Position numbers and translations under genes: made by a program. The notes beneath the pieces were generated by a model, which made no database searches, was not told the DNA's origin, and worked only from the letters and a program-made list of their open reading frames with translations. Positions 23,518 to 34,683 of a stretch of DNA of 64,000 bases are shown here, piece after piece; position 1 is the first letter of the stretch; every line of letters starts with the position of its first letter. The DNA comes from Pachyseris speciosa (taxonomy: Eukaryota; Cnidaria; Anthozoa; Scleractinia; Pachyseridae), in assembly GCA_016490735.1 (NCBI GenBank), contig JAEMWC010000375.1, positions 685,001 to 749,000 on the forward strand, read 5' to 3'.

Positions 23518-24435
23518 ATGAATGAAACAATCAGTTTTACCTGCTTCTTTCTGGATATCAACTTGCACAGAACGGACGACGTCTTCATCACAAATATCAT
23601 ACAGTGCATTCTAAATTCATTGTTTTCTCCAGTAACTTGTTTGGGGAATTTTTTCATTCTGCATGCGATTCACAAAACCCAAGACCTACATTCGCCGTCC
23701 TTTATTCTGTTGTCTTGCCTTGTTCTTTCGGATTTCCTAGTGGGTGCCATTTGTCAGCCATCTTTTGTGGCGTTTAAAATCGCCGAACTTGTAGATAACT
23801 TCAATGTTTATTGTATGATGAAGACATTTCACCTCTTATCATGCTACGTAACGGCTGGAGTGTCTTGTCTTTCTTTAGCAGCTGTTTCCGCGGATCGTCT
23901 TCTTGCACTAACTCTCCATTTACGATACGACGCAATTGTCACTTTTCCTCGGGTATTTCAAACCGCTTTTGTCCTCTGGCTCTTTTCCATAACACTTATG
24001 CTATCAAGGCTATGGATAAGCATTACCGCCTGGAATTTTATTCTCTTAGTTATTTCCCTCGTAGTATTAACTGTTATTACCTTCTGTACCTCTAAAATTT
24101 TTCAGATCGTCCGTAGACACCAACGCCAGATAAACGACCAAACCTTGGCCGCTCTGAATCTTCAGACCAACACGGTGAACGTGCTCAAGTGTAGAAAATC
24201 AGCTGTGACTGTACTTTATGTGTATGGTTTGTTCTTAATTTTCTATCTCCCTTTCTCCGTAACCAAGATGGTAGATAAAATTATCGGATACACAAGAGCA
24301 GTGCAGGCTGCGTATGACTATTCAGAAACTGCTTTGTACATCAACTCGCTCTTGAATCCGATTGTGTACTGCATGCGAGTAAGGGAGATACGACGAGCTG
24401 TGAAGAATTCTTGGCCAGGTCGTTGGGCGGCTTGA
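23518..24435 (+). CDS. GPCR copy 3: intact rhodopsin-like receptor, 305 aa
   Basis: Single-exon seven-transmembrane receptor at the plasma membrane; ligand unknown. ATG 23518 is chosen because every copy shares this N terminus; upstream in-frame codons start only with GTG. The N terminus has glycosylation sequon NET at residue 2. Family marks: GN in TM1 (N44), SD in TM2 (D72), Cys before TM3, DR in place of DRY (SADR at 124-127), W in TM4, LP in TM6 (FYLPF), NPIVY in TM7. Extracellular loop 2 is very short and has no Cys, so the usual TM3-loop 2 disulfide cannot form, as in adenosine/melanocortin-type (MECA) receptors. The tail is about 20 residues. It differs from copies 5-7 at many positions, so it is an older paralogue. 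A GAA microsatellite follows the stop directly. Confidence 0.85.
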   Translation: MNETISFTCFFLDINLHRTDDVFITNIIQCILNSLFSPVTCLGNFFILHAIHKTQDLHSPSFILLSCLVLSDFLVGAICQPSFVAFKIAELVDNFNVYCMMKTFHLLSCYVTAGVSCLSLAAVSADRLLALTLHLRYDAIVTFPRVFQTAFVLWLFSITLMLSRLWISITAWNFILLVISLVVLTVITFCTSKIFQIVRRHQRQINDQTLAALNLQTNTVNVLKCRKSAVTVLYVYGLFLIFYLPFSVTKMVDKIIGYTRAVQAAYDYSETALYINSLLNPIVYCMRVREIRRAVKNSWPGRWAA

Positions 24436-24436
24436 C

Positions 24437-24506
24437 AAGAAGAAGAAGAAGAAGAAGAAGAAGAAGAAGAAGAAGAAGAAGAAGAAGAAGAAGAAGAAGA
24501 AGAAGA
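24437..24506 (+). repeat. (GAA)n microsatellite after GPCR copy 3
   Basis: About 70 bp of pure GAA beginning one base after the TGA stop. All later GPCR copies have a tract at the same place. Confidence 0.95.
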
Positions 24507-25195
24507 GCTACAAGTTCTTAAAATAGAATTTTCCGCTTTGTTTTCTAAAACCGAGACTCTGTACTTTCCTTCGCTTCGCAATTGAGACTATTTGAAGGTG
24601 TTGCTCATAGGTCCACTTGTATATTTCTGAATGGTAGACTGAAGACGGGGACAGAAACCGGGCCCACCTGAATAGACTAAACAACGACTTGGATCAGTTT
24701 TATTGGACAACGTTTTTGTTACCAGGTTTTTGCCTTTTAGGCAAAAGACAATGAATTGTCAGTATACATACATACATACATCACATTATTTACCCTCGGA
24801 TTTTAGAGTAGCTTGTGCAGCTAATATCTCCGAGCATTTAATCATCAGAGAGAGATAGACCATCACACCGGGAACTACGTCCCCTACTCTTTTCGAACAG
24901 TGTGTGGGTTCTTTTACTAGTATAGTATTAAGTTTAACGCCAGCCTTGCAGCAGATCTCTTTGTCGCCATTTAACTACCAAGAAATATAACAAACAAAAG
25001 CATAAAGCGTTGCAAAATAGTGGAAACAGGAATTGGTCGAATATTACTTATTCCCATATGTACAGGTGAGGACGGAAATGCAATGCTAATGAGCAATTTC
25101 CTGTCGAATTTAAATAATTTTAAACTAAAAAATTTCAAGGCCAAAAACACATGCAGATTACTGCGCCTGTGAAATAAATAAGGAACTCTGAAGTT
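24507..25195. other. GPCR 3' flank, shared low-copy repeat
   Basis: Non-coding. GCGTTGCAAAATAGTGGAAA and its surroundings (24930-25125) recur at 31155-31375, 54330-54450 and 58700-58935, showing that the flank was duplicated with the receptors. Confidence 0.7.
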
Positions 25196-25198
25196 CAA

Positions 25199-26120
25199 GG
25201 GCGTTTTCCATTTACCAAAAAATTCCTGAAATTTCGATGGGAAATGACCATCGGTGAAGAACGCGTTCCATTTGACAAACGTTCCATTCATTCTCAGGCT
25301 CCCTACTTTCCCCTAAACTTCCAAATGGTATTAACAAAGATGTTTTAAATGAAACTGTAGAGTTGGTTATGTAAGAAGAAGGTCTTTCAAATTCAGAAGA
25401 CGATAATGACACTCCTATCCTTCCAGCGGTTGCAACTTATATGAGGCGCGATCATCGCCGAAAGGAAGGGTTTTTCAAAAATATATTGCCAGGATATTTC
25501 ATCGATGAGTATTTACAAGCCTTTCCTCAGGGCGACTCGAAGGACTCTTGAAGCTCAGTGCAGGGAAATGAAGCCACTGGAAGATTCCTCAGCAATACTC
25601 TTATTGGTTGTATGGCAAGGCCGCACTTAAAACGCCTACTGTGAAAGGAAAATAACGAAAGACCTTGTTTAAATTCAGATGCAAAGTGTTACGCGGGAAA
25701 CAGGCGGAATAAGCTTACTCAAAGAACCCTCGGGCAACATTTAATGTTTTCTTCAATAAATTCTACTTACCATTGGCATACATCACACAATTGTGATTCA
25801 TTAACGTTTGAAGATCGGGCGCTAGTCCATGGCACACGGGGCATTCGTATAAACTATTCGAGGTGATCGACGAAGGAGCCGCCATCTTACCAAAGATATT
25901 GCCGTAAATGGCCGTGAAAAGCCTGGAACTGGTGAAACCTTGTGAAACTCGTAAATGGAACACGCATTTTCCATCGGAAAGTTTCCAACTGGAAAACAGG
26001 ACGACCTTTTGAGAAGTTCCGTTTATTCCGGAAATTTTCCAGTGGAACGAGCCAAAAACATGTGTTACATTTACATCCCAACCGGAATTTCCGGAATCTC
26101 TCGGTAAATGGAAAACGCCC
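25199..26120. mobile_element. 922-bp DNA element with 3-bp CAA target duplication
   Basis: Ends are GGGCGTTTTCCATTTACC and its reverse complement, flanked by CAA at 25196-25198 and 26121-26123. The homologous flanks near 31427 and 59062 read GTTCAAATCTCTACC with one CAA and no insert, so the insertion limits are exact. A 3-bp duplication fits Harbinger- or EnSpm-type transposition. On the minus strand it holds one start exon with a splice donor (25885-25771), suggesting an internally deleted derivative of a larger gene-bearing element. Confidence 0.9.
25771..25885 (-). CDS. First exon of a zinc-finger-type protein inside the DNA element
   Basis: From ATG at 25885 the minus strand encodes 38 residues with a CPVC...HNC pattern, C-x2-C then H and C about 15-18 residues on, resembling half of a zinc finger. 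The exon ends at 25771 exactly before a strong donor, GTAAGTAG. No downstream exon was found before the element's end at 25199. Either a leftover of the parental transposon gene or a captured host first exon; expression is unknown. Confidence 0.45.
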
Positions 26121-26123
26121 CAA

Positions 26124-27077
26124 ATCTCTACCGACAATTGCGTTTTTCGCTGCCGTCAATCAAATTCCCGACGACTTCCGACTACAGTCGAGAGGAAATG
26201 ATCGATGGTTTCTGAATCACATGGCCCAAAGCAGTTTCAAGCATGGCGGATACGTCTGCTGATTTCCTTTTCGTTTCTCGGGATCATCAATCGGACAGTT
26301 CATTTAAGGACCTATCCATCGAACCTCCCGACTAACAAGAAGCGTAAGTCGACAATGAAGACGATCAGGTTAGGCGATTCGCCGAACCTCACGTGGTTTT
26401 CTGATGGCGAGTTTATAGTGTGTTTCGTTGATTTTATGTTTTCATCTGTTTTAGCTGGAAATAGCACAGTACTTGGAAGTAAAAGCGGGACAGTTTGTGG
26501 CCCTGAAACGACCATTTTTATTATTCCTAATTACAAAACACTGAAGGACTGCGTTGAGGATTACAAATAGTTGATCTGCTCGTCACTGAAAAATCGCGAT
26601 ATTTTGCTCAACCTCGTCCCGCAGTAATTATTTGTTTCCATTTGGTTAGTTCTGTGGCCTTGGAAAGCAACTTATTCAAGGGCAATTAATAGTCAGTCTA
26701 GTTTATCCTTCATTAAAATAAGGGGATCGCAAAAGGCCGTTGAAACGTGGTGTTGGTATGAACAAAAACCAGTCTATCAAGCCCGCAACACCTAGATTTT
26801 TCTAAAAGATCTTTTGGAATCATCGACAGCACCTGAAAATACTTTACGAGGTTGCAATTCACGCTGTATTTACTTTTACTGAAATTCCTGGTTGGAGAGA
26901 TATTTACCACTGGTTTTATGAAGTAGATCATGTGTAGCAAGAACACTTTTTTTCAAGTCAATCTTTGCAGAATACCGTTTTACCTTCAATTATTAAATAA
27001 AATGGTATCCAGACCTACATCATGTCATGCGAGTTTATCTTTTAAATTTTTGCCAAAATATAGAAGGATTCTTTGAA
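26124..27077. repeat. Non-coding segment duplicated at 31.4, 56.0 and 59.1 kb
   Basis: Blocks such as GTGTGTTTCGTTGATTTT (26418) and AAGTAGATCATGTGTAGC (26921) recur in the same order at the other three places. The 121-codon frame 26205-26570 is not kept in the other copies, so I do not call it a gene. Confidence 0.65.
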
Positions 27078-27360
27078 ATATATATATTTAGCCAAGCCTA
27101 AAAGCGGAGCCTCCATAATTATTGACTATTTTTCTACTGGTATCGAGCAACTACGCAAGGGTTTTCGTGAGCCAATTTGGCTTCCAAAAAATTGAACAGC
27201 AGGAAGGAAAAGGAAACGAAGGTTTAATTTACGGTCCAATGAGCTATTCGATAACAAACGTTTGAAAAAAAAAATAAACAAACATTCTTGAGTCCTAAGT
27301 ACTTTCAGATGAAACCAGTAGAAAAAGTCGAAAGTTTAGAGAGGTGTGTCAAAGAATTTA
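27078..27360 (+). repeat. Partial copy of the ATATTTAGCC dispersed repeat
   Basis: Starts TATATATTTAGCCAAGCCTA and follows the 32.15 kb copy for roughly 250 bp. Confidence 0.7.
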
Positions 27361-27625
27361 ATTTTCTTCACTCGAGTCTTGACATATTTTTAGCGTGATT
27401 TTTCTAAGTGTCGCTACGAACTGCGTACGCTTGTCCCTCATTCCTTGCCATGCCAGTCTTTAGACGAAGATCACCAACTTTTTGAAATGTAGCGTGAAGA
27501 GCGCTAGGTTTTGACATTTTACTTGACAGCTTTTTGACAACTTTCTGTGACTGTTCACAGTGTCGTCTATTGTAGGGCGGACGTACGGACGATCGATCGG
27601 TCGTACGGTTACCAAAACCAAAGTT

Positions 27626-27713
27626 AGCCTGCGAACACAGCCGCCTCTCATTGCTCACAGCCGAAACGCCCCTAGCGGCTATGAGCGATCAGAGGCGGCT
27701 TTGTTCGCAGGCT
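27626..27713. repeat. 88-bp palindrome inserted in a GPCR-unit spacer
   Basis: AGCCTGCGAACACAGCCGCC pairs with the right end GGCGGCTTTGTTCGCAGGCT. Spacers at 33.97, 50.06 and 62.52 kb read AAAAGTTTATCGCACAGG at this point without the insert. Shares terminal AGCCTGCG with the palindrome at 2143. Confidence 0.85.
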
Positions 27714-28329
27714 ATGCACAGGTGGGTTACCATATTTTCTTACCAATGGCTCTCCGCACGCACGCCTTTGGTGCGTGGAGCTCCGCTAACAAGGATTTGC
27801 ATTAAAAATCTGCAAATAAGAATCTGCATTTGTTTTTCCAAGATACCATCAAAAGGTTCTTATGTAATCGGTGTTTGCTGGGAATTAAGGCTATTTAGCT
27901 TCTTAAACAGGTTCCGAGTCTATTGTATATATAAAATAATTATGCATATAATCATGTCTAAATGACGGCAATCTAAACAAATACATAAGTAAATAAACGT
28001 ATTAAATCAGTTAATCTAAAATAATACCAATATGGGAATAAACAGGAAAGCTATTGAGGTCAGGCTACCATTTGCGTGATCCGATCACGTTATGTTTTGG
28101 TGTTACTAATATAATTAGCCAAAAAAAAAAAATAAACATATAGCTTTAATATTTAGTAAATTGTCATGGTGGGCTCAGTATTCTGCTGTTAGTATTTTGA
28201 TGTCATAATATATAATTTTACTAAGGGGCACAATATTAGTCTACCTAGATGTGCCCCTCTCCTATTTAGTATTACTTCATTCCCTGTAATCAATAGTTCT
28301 AATTAATATCAAATGGAGAAAATACAAAT

Positions 28330-28600
28330 ACAAATACAATACAAGAGTATTCTATCGATACACAAGAGTAGTGAAGATTGTGTTTGGCTACGTTTACACA
28401 GCTTTTTACATAAACTCGCTCTTGGATCCGCTTGTGTACTGCTTGCGAATAAAGGAGATATGACGAGCTTCGAAAAAAGTCGTTGGACCGCTGGACATGG
28501 AAAAGAAGAAGAGGACTGTGGAGTTAAAAGTCCGGAGGGGACCGACATGAAAAGCGATTGTGTAATCAAGTGGAATAAAGGCAAATGTCGACGCCTTTAG
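28330..28600 (+). pseudogene. GPCR TM7 relic, copy A
   Basis: 28333-28475 encodes a TM7-like segment (YTAFYINSLLDPLVYCLRIKE) matching the receptors' YINSLLNPIVY region, then a TGA where the others have CGA. No TM1-TM6. The later frame 28313-28600 is a different reading. It lies about 1.5 kb upstream of GPCR copy 4, as the other relics do relative to their genes. Confidence 0.65.
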
Positions 28601-29862
28601 TTAGTATAACGACCTTTCTTTTTTCATCAGGAAAAATTCTTTGTTTATTGCATCTCCTAACGAAGAAAATGAAAAATAGCTTTTCGGTGAAAAATGTCCT
28701 CTGGTAATGTGAACTGATTGAACATTTAGTGAAAGATTGATTCATCCTTTTTCATCAAAATAATGTCGATAACTATAGAGGCACATTTGTGAGAAGCCTG
28801 GAGAAAAAGGTAGCAGAGAAAAGATTTAGCCGAAGGTCTCTTGTTAGCAGTCTGCACAGTTGAGGACGGAAGTCAATCTACTAATGATCGATTTCCTGTC
28901 GAATTAAAATGCCTTGACATAAACTGAAATTATGCCATGAAGACTAAAAAAACGCTAACTGAGATGGAACAAAGGGGCCCTAATTGTTTGGATTAGAGAC
29001 TGTTCTGTTTAGGGAAACGTGGGTGCGAAAAAAGACATGTATTGAATATCAGCACTATCGACCGTGCGCGTATCCTCGTAGACGGGCACGACAAGCTTTT
29101 AGTCGAAAAAAAAAAAAAGAAAAAAAAGAAAGAAAGAAATGGGTATTTATAGAACTGCGCATCGCCATGGTGACGGCCAGTTAAAAGAGGCAACCCGAGG
29201 GTTAAATATGGCTCAATCATACTTTTAATTATATTAAAAAGACCTTTTTTTCAACACGTAGCAATTGTTTATTATTATTTAAGACGCAAACACTTATTTC
29301 TTCTTCTTTCGGAGGTTGGATGTGAAAATTGTGAACGCTTTGGCTGGATATTAAGCCCACGGTATCTATTTACTGACTACACATGTGTGGGTGCAATTTC
29401 ATGGGAAGTATCCAATATCCGGTAGAGCACATTATTTTCTTCCATCCTATTGATATCAGTTCGTGTTTGATGAAGGCAACAGTTAATTGATAGTGCATGT
29501 TTGAGTTTTCAGCTGCCTGTCTAATTTGATTACTTTTAAGTGAATGGAGCGAGAAAAACCAGACAACAAAACCCACGCAAATTGACAACCTAACTAATTT
29601 TGGATATTTACCATGATGGATGATCACTCTTCACTGCACACCAAAGTCCATTATTCACGCACACGTTTTGACAGGCGATATACATGCAAATTATCTCGAC
29701 AGAAATTAAAACGGATCAGAGGAGCAATTTGCGCGCGACAATCCTAGGGTTCGAAGATTTGCATTATCTTTATTTCTATGGAAAAAATATTCTGCTCACA
29801 CAGCCTAATTCTGATTCTGTGGCAACATCGTGGGATCTTTGTGGCAAACGGTTGTCTTCGTC

Positions 29863-30785
29863 ATGAACAAAACAATCAATTTCACTTGCTTCTTTAGGAG
29901 TATCACCTTGCACAAAACGGAAGACGTTTTCATCACAAACATCGCACAGTGCGTTCTTAACTCGCTGTTTTCGTCATTAACATGTTTGGGAAATTTTGTC
30001 ATCCTGTATGCGATTCGCAAAACTAAAGATCTTCATTCGCCTTCCTTCATCTTGTTATGTTGCTTTGCATTTTCGGATCTTCTTGTGGGTGCGATTTGTC
30101 AGCCATCTTTTGTGGCGTATAAAATCGCCGAACTTGTAGATAACTTAAATGTTCACTGCACAATGAGGATATTTCACGTCTCATTTAGCTACATAACGGC
30201 GGGAGTGTCTTGTCTTTCTTTAGCAGCTGTTTCAGTTGATCGTCTTCTTGCACCTGACTTACTCGCCATTTACGATACGACGCAGCTGTCACTGTTCCTC
30301 GGGTTCTTCGCACCGCCTTTATCCTCTGGATCTTTTCCATTATAGTTGTACTGTTAAGGCTTTGGATAAGCATAACCGCATGGAAGTTTTTTCTTTTAGT
30401 TATTTCCCTTGTAGTATTAACTGTTATTACCTTCTGTACCTTTAAAATTTTTCGGATCGTTCATAGACACCAACGCCAGATAAATGACAGAAACATGGCC
30501 GCTCTGAGTCTTCAGACCAACACGGTGAACGTGCTCAGGTGTAGAAAATCAGCTGTAACTGTACTTTATGTTTATGGTTTGTTCTTAATTTTCTATATTC
30601 CTTTCTCAGTAACCAAGATTGTTGAACGATTTATCAGATACACAAGAGCAGTGACGATTGAGTATAACTATGCAGAAACTGCTCTGTACATCAACTCGCT
30701 CTTGAATCCGATTGTGTACTGCATGCGAATAAGGGAGATACGACGAGCTGTCAAGAATTCTTTGCCAGGTCACTGGGCGGCTTGA
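29863..30785 (+). pseudogene. GPCR copy 4: frameshifted by a 5-bp insertion after TM3
   Basis: The product matches the intact receptors from ATG 29863 through TM3 (SLAAVSVDRLLA). At about 30252 five extra bases relative to copies 5-7 shift the frame, and translation would end at 30343-30345. After the insertion the remaining sequence through TM7 and the stop at 30783-30785 stays open in its own frame, so this is the only gross lesion. The upstream TATA-like box, perfect in copies 5-7, reads TATACATG here. Likely a young pseudogene. Confidence 0.85.
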
Positions 30786-30786
30786 C

Positions 30787-30846
30787 AAGAAGAAGAAGAA
30801 GAGGAGGAGGAGGAGGAGGAGGAGGAGGAGGAGGAGGGGGGGGGAA
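30787..30846 (+). repeat. (GAA)n/(GGA)n tract after GPCR copy 4
   Basis: GAA units change to GGA units and end in a G9 run. Confidence 0.9.
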
Positions 30847-31154
30847 GAAGACGAAAAGGAAAAGGAAGAGGAAGAGGAGAAACGTATTTAAAATTTTAAA
30901 AGGCACTGTGAAGAGAATGAAAACAGTGAAGTCATTGAAGAGCTAAAAGTTTTCAAAATAGAATTTCCCGCTTTGTTTTCTAAAACCGAGACTCTTTACT
31001 TTCCTTCGGTTCGCAATCGAGACTATTTGGAAGTGTTGCTCATAGGTCCACTGTATATTTCTGAATGGTAGACTGAAGACGGAGACAGAAACCGGTTTTA
31101 TTCGACAACATTTTGGTTATCAGGTTTTTGCCTTTCAGGCAAAAGACAACGAAT

Positions 31155-31672
31155 TGTAAGTATAGTATTAAGTTTAACGCCAGCCGTGCAGCAGGTCTAT
31201 GTGGGGCCATTTAACTACCAAGATATATACCAAACAAAAGCATAAGCGTTGCAAAATAGTGGAAACAGGAATTGGTCGAATATTACTTATTCCCATATGT
31301 ACAGGTGAGGACGGAAATGCAATGCTAATGAGAAATTTCCTGTGGAATTTAAATCACTTTTAAATGAAGGCCAAAAACACACGCAGATTACTGCGCCTAT
31401 CAAATAAACAAGGAACTCTGGAGTTCAAATCTCTACCAACAATTGCATTTTTCGCTGCCGTCAATCAAATTCCCGACGACTTCCAACTACAATCAAGAGG
31501 CGATGATCGAACCTCACGTTGTTTTCTGATGGCGAGTTTATAGTGTGTTTCGTTGATTTTGTTTTCATTTGTTTTAGCTGGAAGTAGCAAGGTACTTGGA
31601 AGTGAAAGCAGGGACAGTTTGTGGCCCTGAAACAACCATTTTTAATTATTCCTAATTACAAAACATTGAAGG
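31155..31672. repeat. GPCR 3' flank repeat (copy of 24.93-25.2 and 26.1-26.55 kb)
   Basis: Non-coding. It holds the empty site (around 31427) for the 922-bp element at 25199-26120. Confidence 0.75.
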
Positions 31673-31765
31673 ACTGCGTTGAAGATTACAAATATTATTT
31701 GTAATCTTCAACGCAGTTAGTGGCGAGCAGATCAATTATTTGAAATAACTGATCTGCTCGCCACT
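31673..31765. repeat. Back-to-back double hairpin
   Basis: Order a, a', b', b: a is ACTGCGTTGAAGATTACAAA followed at once by its reverse complement; b' starts AGTGGCGAGCAGATCA and is followed by its reverse complement ending at 31765. The related loci at 26550 and 56390 have only a joined to b. An identical structure lies at 59311-59403. Confidence 0.9.
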
Positions 31766-32144
31766 GAAAAATCACGACGTTTTGCTCAACCTCGTCGAAT
31801 AATTATTTGTTCCCATTTCGTTAGTTCTGTGACCTTGGAAACCAACTTATTCAAGAGCCATTAATAGTCACTCGAGTTTATTCTTCATTAAAATAAGGGG
31901 ATCGCAAAAGGCAGTTGCAATTCACGCTTTATTTACTTTTACTGAAATTCCTGGTAAGGAGAGATATTTACCATTGGTTTTATTGAGTAGATCATGTGTA
32001 GCAAGAACACCTTTTTTCAATTCAATCATTGCAGAATACCGTTTTACCTTCAATTATTAAACAAAATGTTATTCTGACCTACATCATGTTATACGAGTTT
32101 ATCTTTTAAATTTTTGCTAAAACATAGAAGTATTCTTTATAATA

Positions 32145-33310
32145 TATATATTTAGCCAAGCCTAAAAGCGGAGCCTCCATAATTATTGACTATTTTTTCT
32201 ACTGGTATCGAGCAACCACGCAAGGTTTTCGTGAGCAAAGTAGGCTTGCAAAAGATTGAGCAGAAGGAGGGAAAAGGAAACGAAGAGTTAATTTACAGTC
32301 CAATGAGCTATTCGATAGCAAACGTTTGAAACAAAAAATAAACAAATATTCTTTGAGTCCCAAATACTTTCAGATGAAACCGTAAAGGAATTCACCGCCG
32401 ACCGCGAATCAAAAACAAAACCGATTTCAAGAAAACAAAGTACGTTGCATATGTTTCTTCGAAGATTCTTGGAGAAGGTGGAAAAATTAGACAAGTAACA
32501 AACATAGCTCGTAGTAAGCTAGAAAATTTGCTGAACAAACTTGACATAAATGTCCGTGGAAAAGACAAAAATGTAGTACAAACCTGATAGTTTAGAACAG
32601 CAAAGAGGTGATCGGCCGCAGTTCAAATATCACAAATCAACAAAACATTGTAAGTTAAACAAAGTATGTTGGGTATGTTTCTCCCAACATTTTTGGAGAA
32701 GAGAAATTTTTCAAGTAAGAAACAGATCTCATAGTAGGCTAGAAAAATTGCTAAGCAATTTTGACATAAATGTCCGTAGAAAAGACAAAAAGTAGTAAGA
32801 ACCTGATAGTATATAGCAGGCAACGAGAATTGACCGCGGGTCAAAAGCCACAAACAATAAAACACTGCAAGCAAAGTACGAAGCGTACAAGTAACAACAT
32901 ATCTCGTAGTAGGCCAGAAAAATTCCAAGCAATTTTGACATAAATGTTCGTAAAAGAGAGAAAAGCAGTACGAACCTAGTAGTCAGTCAGCAACCGGCTC
33001 GGAACACAGAGCTGAATATGAGCGCCATTCCACACAAAATAATTGCTTCACCTGTTGCTTGGCTTGGCGGACAAAACCCTACGGTGCCTTTATAGTTTTC
33101 TTGTTACTTCCTATGCATGCCCACCGAGGAAGCTTCTTCAATTAATGTTTCTCAGCGGCAAAACATCATCTAGTTATAAAGAAGACAGCGCTTGCGAAAC
33201 CACACGAGCTTTTCCTTCGCATACCCGTACGCCAGCCAACCTATTTCGCTATCCAATCGCCGCTTCTTACCGGTTCCAAAAAAAAAAAAAAAACCCTCGA
33301 GAATTAACAT
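32145..33310 (+). repeat. Full-length copy of the ATATTTAGCC dispersed repeat with internal subrepeats
   Basis: Starts TATATATTTAGCCAAGCCTA. The block GACATAAATGTCCGTRGAAA with the following AGAACCTGATAGT recurs at about 32544, 32762 and 32937. Ends in an A-rich tract and CTCGAGAATTAACATGG. The part from about 32450 onward is carried in the duplicated GPCR units. Confidence 0.75.
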
Positions 33311-33394
33311 GGTAAGGAATGAGGGACATGAGGGGGCGGAGTCACTTCAGTGCAGTCTCGAGAACTGTCAATTACTTTCTTCCATGGCGCTTTT

Positions 33395-33661
33395 ATGAAG
33401 GCTTATCTTCATCCAAGTAGACTTGAAATAAGTCCATCTTTAATGCCGATTACCGTGGTTTGGACCGAAACTTTCATAGAGAAACAGTTCCATGGACATT
33501 GCTTTAGAACAATAATTCTGATTGATACCAGGGAATTCGTTCCCGCACGGGCTTGCAAAGTTAGATTTTTCGAAGGCGATTCAGCTGGAATTGGCATTCC
33601 GCCATACTTTTCTTATCAGAGAAGAAAGCTCAACTTTAAAGTTCAAAACCATGGTGGATAA
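33395..33661 (+). CDS. Conserved 88-codon open frame in unit 1, function unknown
   Basis: Open from ATG 33395 to TAA 33661, with identical or near-identical copies at 49485-49751 and 61948-62214 (one Pro/Leu difference upstream of the middle). The product is mixed hydrophobic and basic (for example FEGDSAGIGIPPYFSYQRRK) without signal peptide or known domain. Because the whole unit is almost identical, conservation alone does not prove coding. It could be a gene fragment carried by the duplication. Confidence 0.2.
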   Translation: MKAYLHPSRLEISPSLMPITVVWTETFIEKQFHGHCFRTIILIDTREFVPARACKVRFFEGDSAGIGIPPYFSYQRRKLNFKVQNHGG

Positions 33662-34464
33662 AGCTGGAAAGTGACTAATTTTTGTGTCAAAGTATTACTA
33701 TCGAAGTTAAGGAACAGGATCCGATTGGTACCTGTAGAAAAGTCAAAAACTTATAGAGCGGTGTGTCAAAGAATATTTTTAGCGTGATTTTTCTAAGTGT
33801 CGCTACGAACAGCGTACACGTCCCTCATTCCTTGCCACGCCAGGCGCGTGAAGCGCGATAGGTTTTGACATTTTCTTGACAGCTTTTTGACAACTTTCTG
33901 TGACTGTTCACAGTGTCGTACATTGTGGGGCGGACGTACAGACGGTCGGTCGGTCGGTCGTACGGTGACCAAAGCAAAAGTTTATCGCACAGGTGGTTAC
34001 CATATTTTCTTACCAATGGTTCTCCGCGCGCACGCCTTCAGCGCGTGGAGGTCCGCTAACAAGGATCTGCAGTAAAATCCGGCAAATAAGAATCTGCATT
34101 TTCCAAGTTATCATCAAAAGGTTCTTATGTAATTGGTGTTTACTGGGAATTAAGGCTATTTAGGTTCTCTTTTTTTGTTTTTGCTGGAAGAATATTGGTG
34201 CCGAGTTTACTGTTTATATAAAATAATTATGCATATAATCGTGTCTTAATGACGGGAATCTAAGCAAATACATAAGAAAATAAACGCATTAAATAAGTTC
34301 ATCTAAATAACACCAATATGGGAATAAACAGGAAAGCTATTGCGTTTTGGTTATTTAAGTCAGGCTACCATTTGCGTGATCCGCTCACGTTATGTTTTGA
34401 TGTTACTAATATAGTCAGCCAAGAAAAAAATAATAAGAAAAATAGCTTTAATATTCAGTGAATT

Positions 34465-34683
34465 GTGATGGTGTGTATTATGGTGTGCTTACTATGCTAT
34501 CGATACACAAGAACAGTGAAGATTGTGTATAGCAACGTTTATACAGCTTTTTACATAAACTCGCTCCTGAAAACGCTTGTGTACTGCTTGCGAATAAAAG
34601 AGATACGACGAGCTGCGAAAAAAATCCTTGGATGGTCATTGGGCCGCTTGACATGGCAAAGAAGAATAGCACTGAAGACTTAA
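34465..34683 (+). pseudogene. GPCR TM7 relic, copy B (unit 1)
   Basis: Encodes a TM7-like stretch YTAFYINSLLKTLVYCLRIK, where the receptor NPxxY motif has become KTLVY, followed by IRRAAKK as in the intact tails. No other receptor helices. It lies about 1.5 kb upstream of GPCR copy 5. Confidence 0.7.

Noticed and set aside
26205..26570. 121-codon frame in the GPCR flank repeat
   Set aside because: Not kept open in the other three copies of the same segment.
33043..33315. 90-codon frame ending in a lysine run
   Set aside because: Lies within the dispersed repeat and reads into its poly(A) tract; the older copy near 17.2 kb does not keep it.
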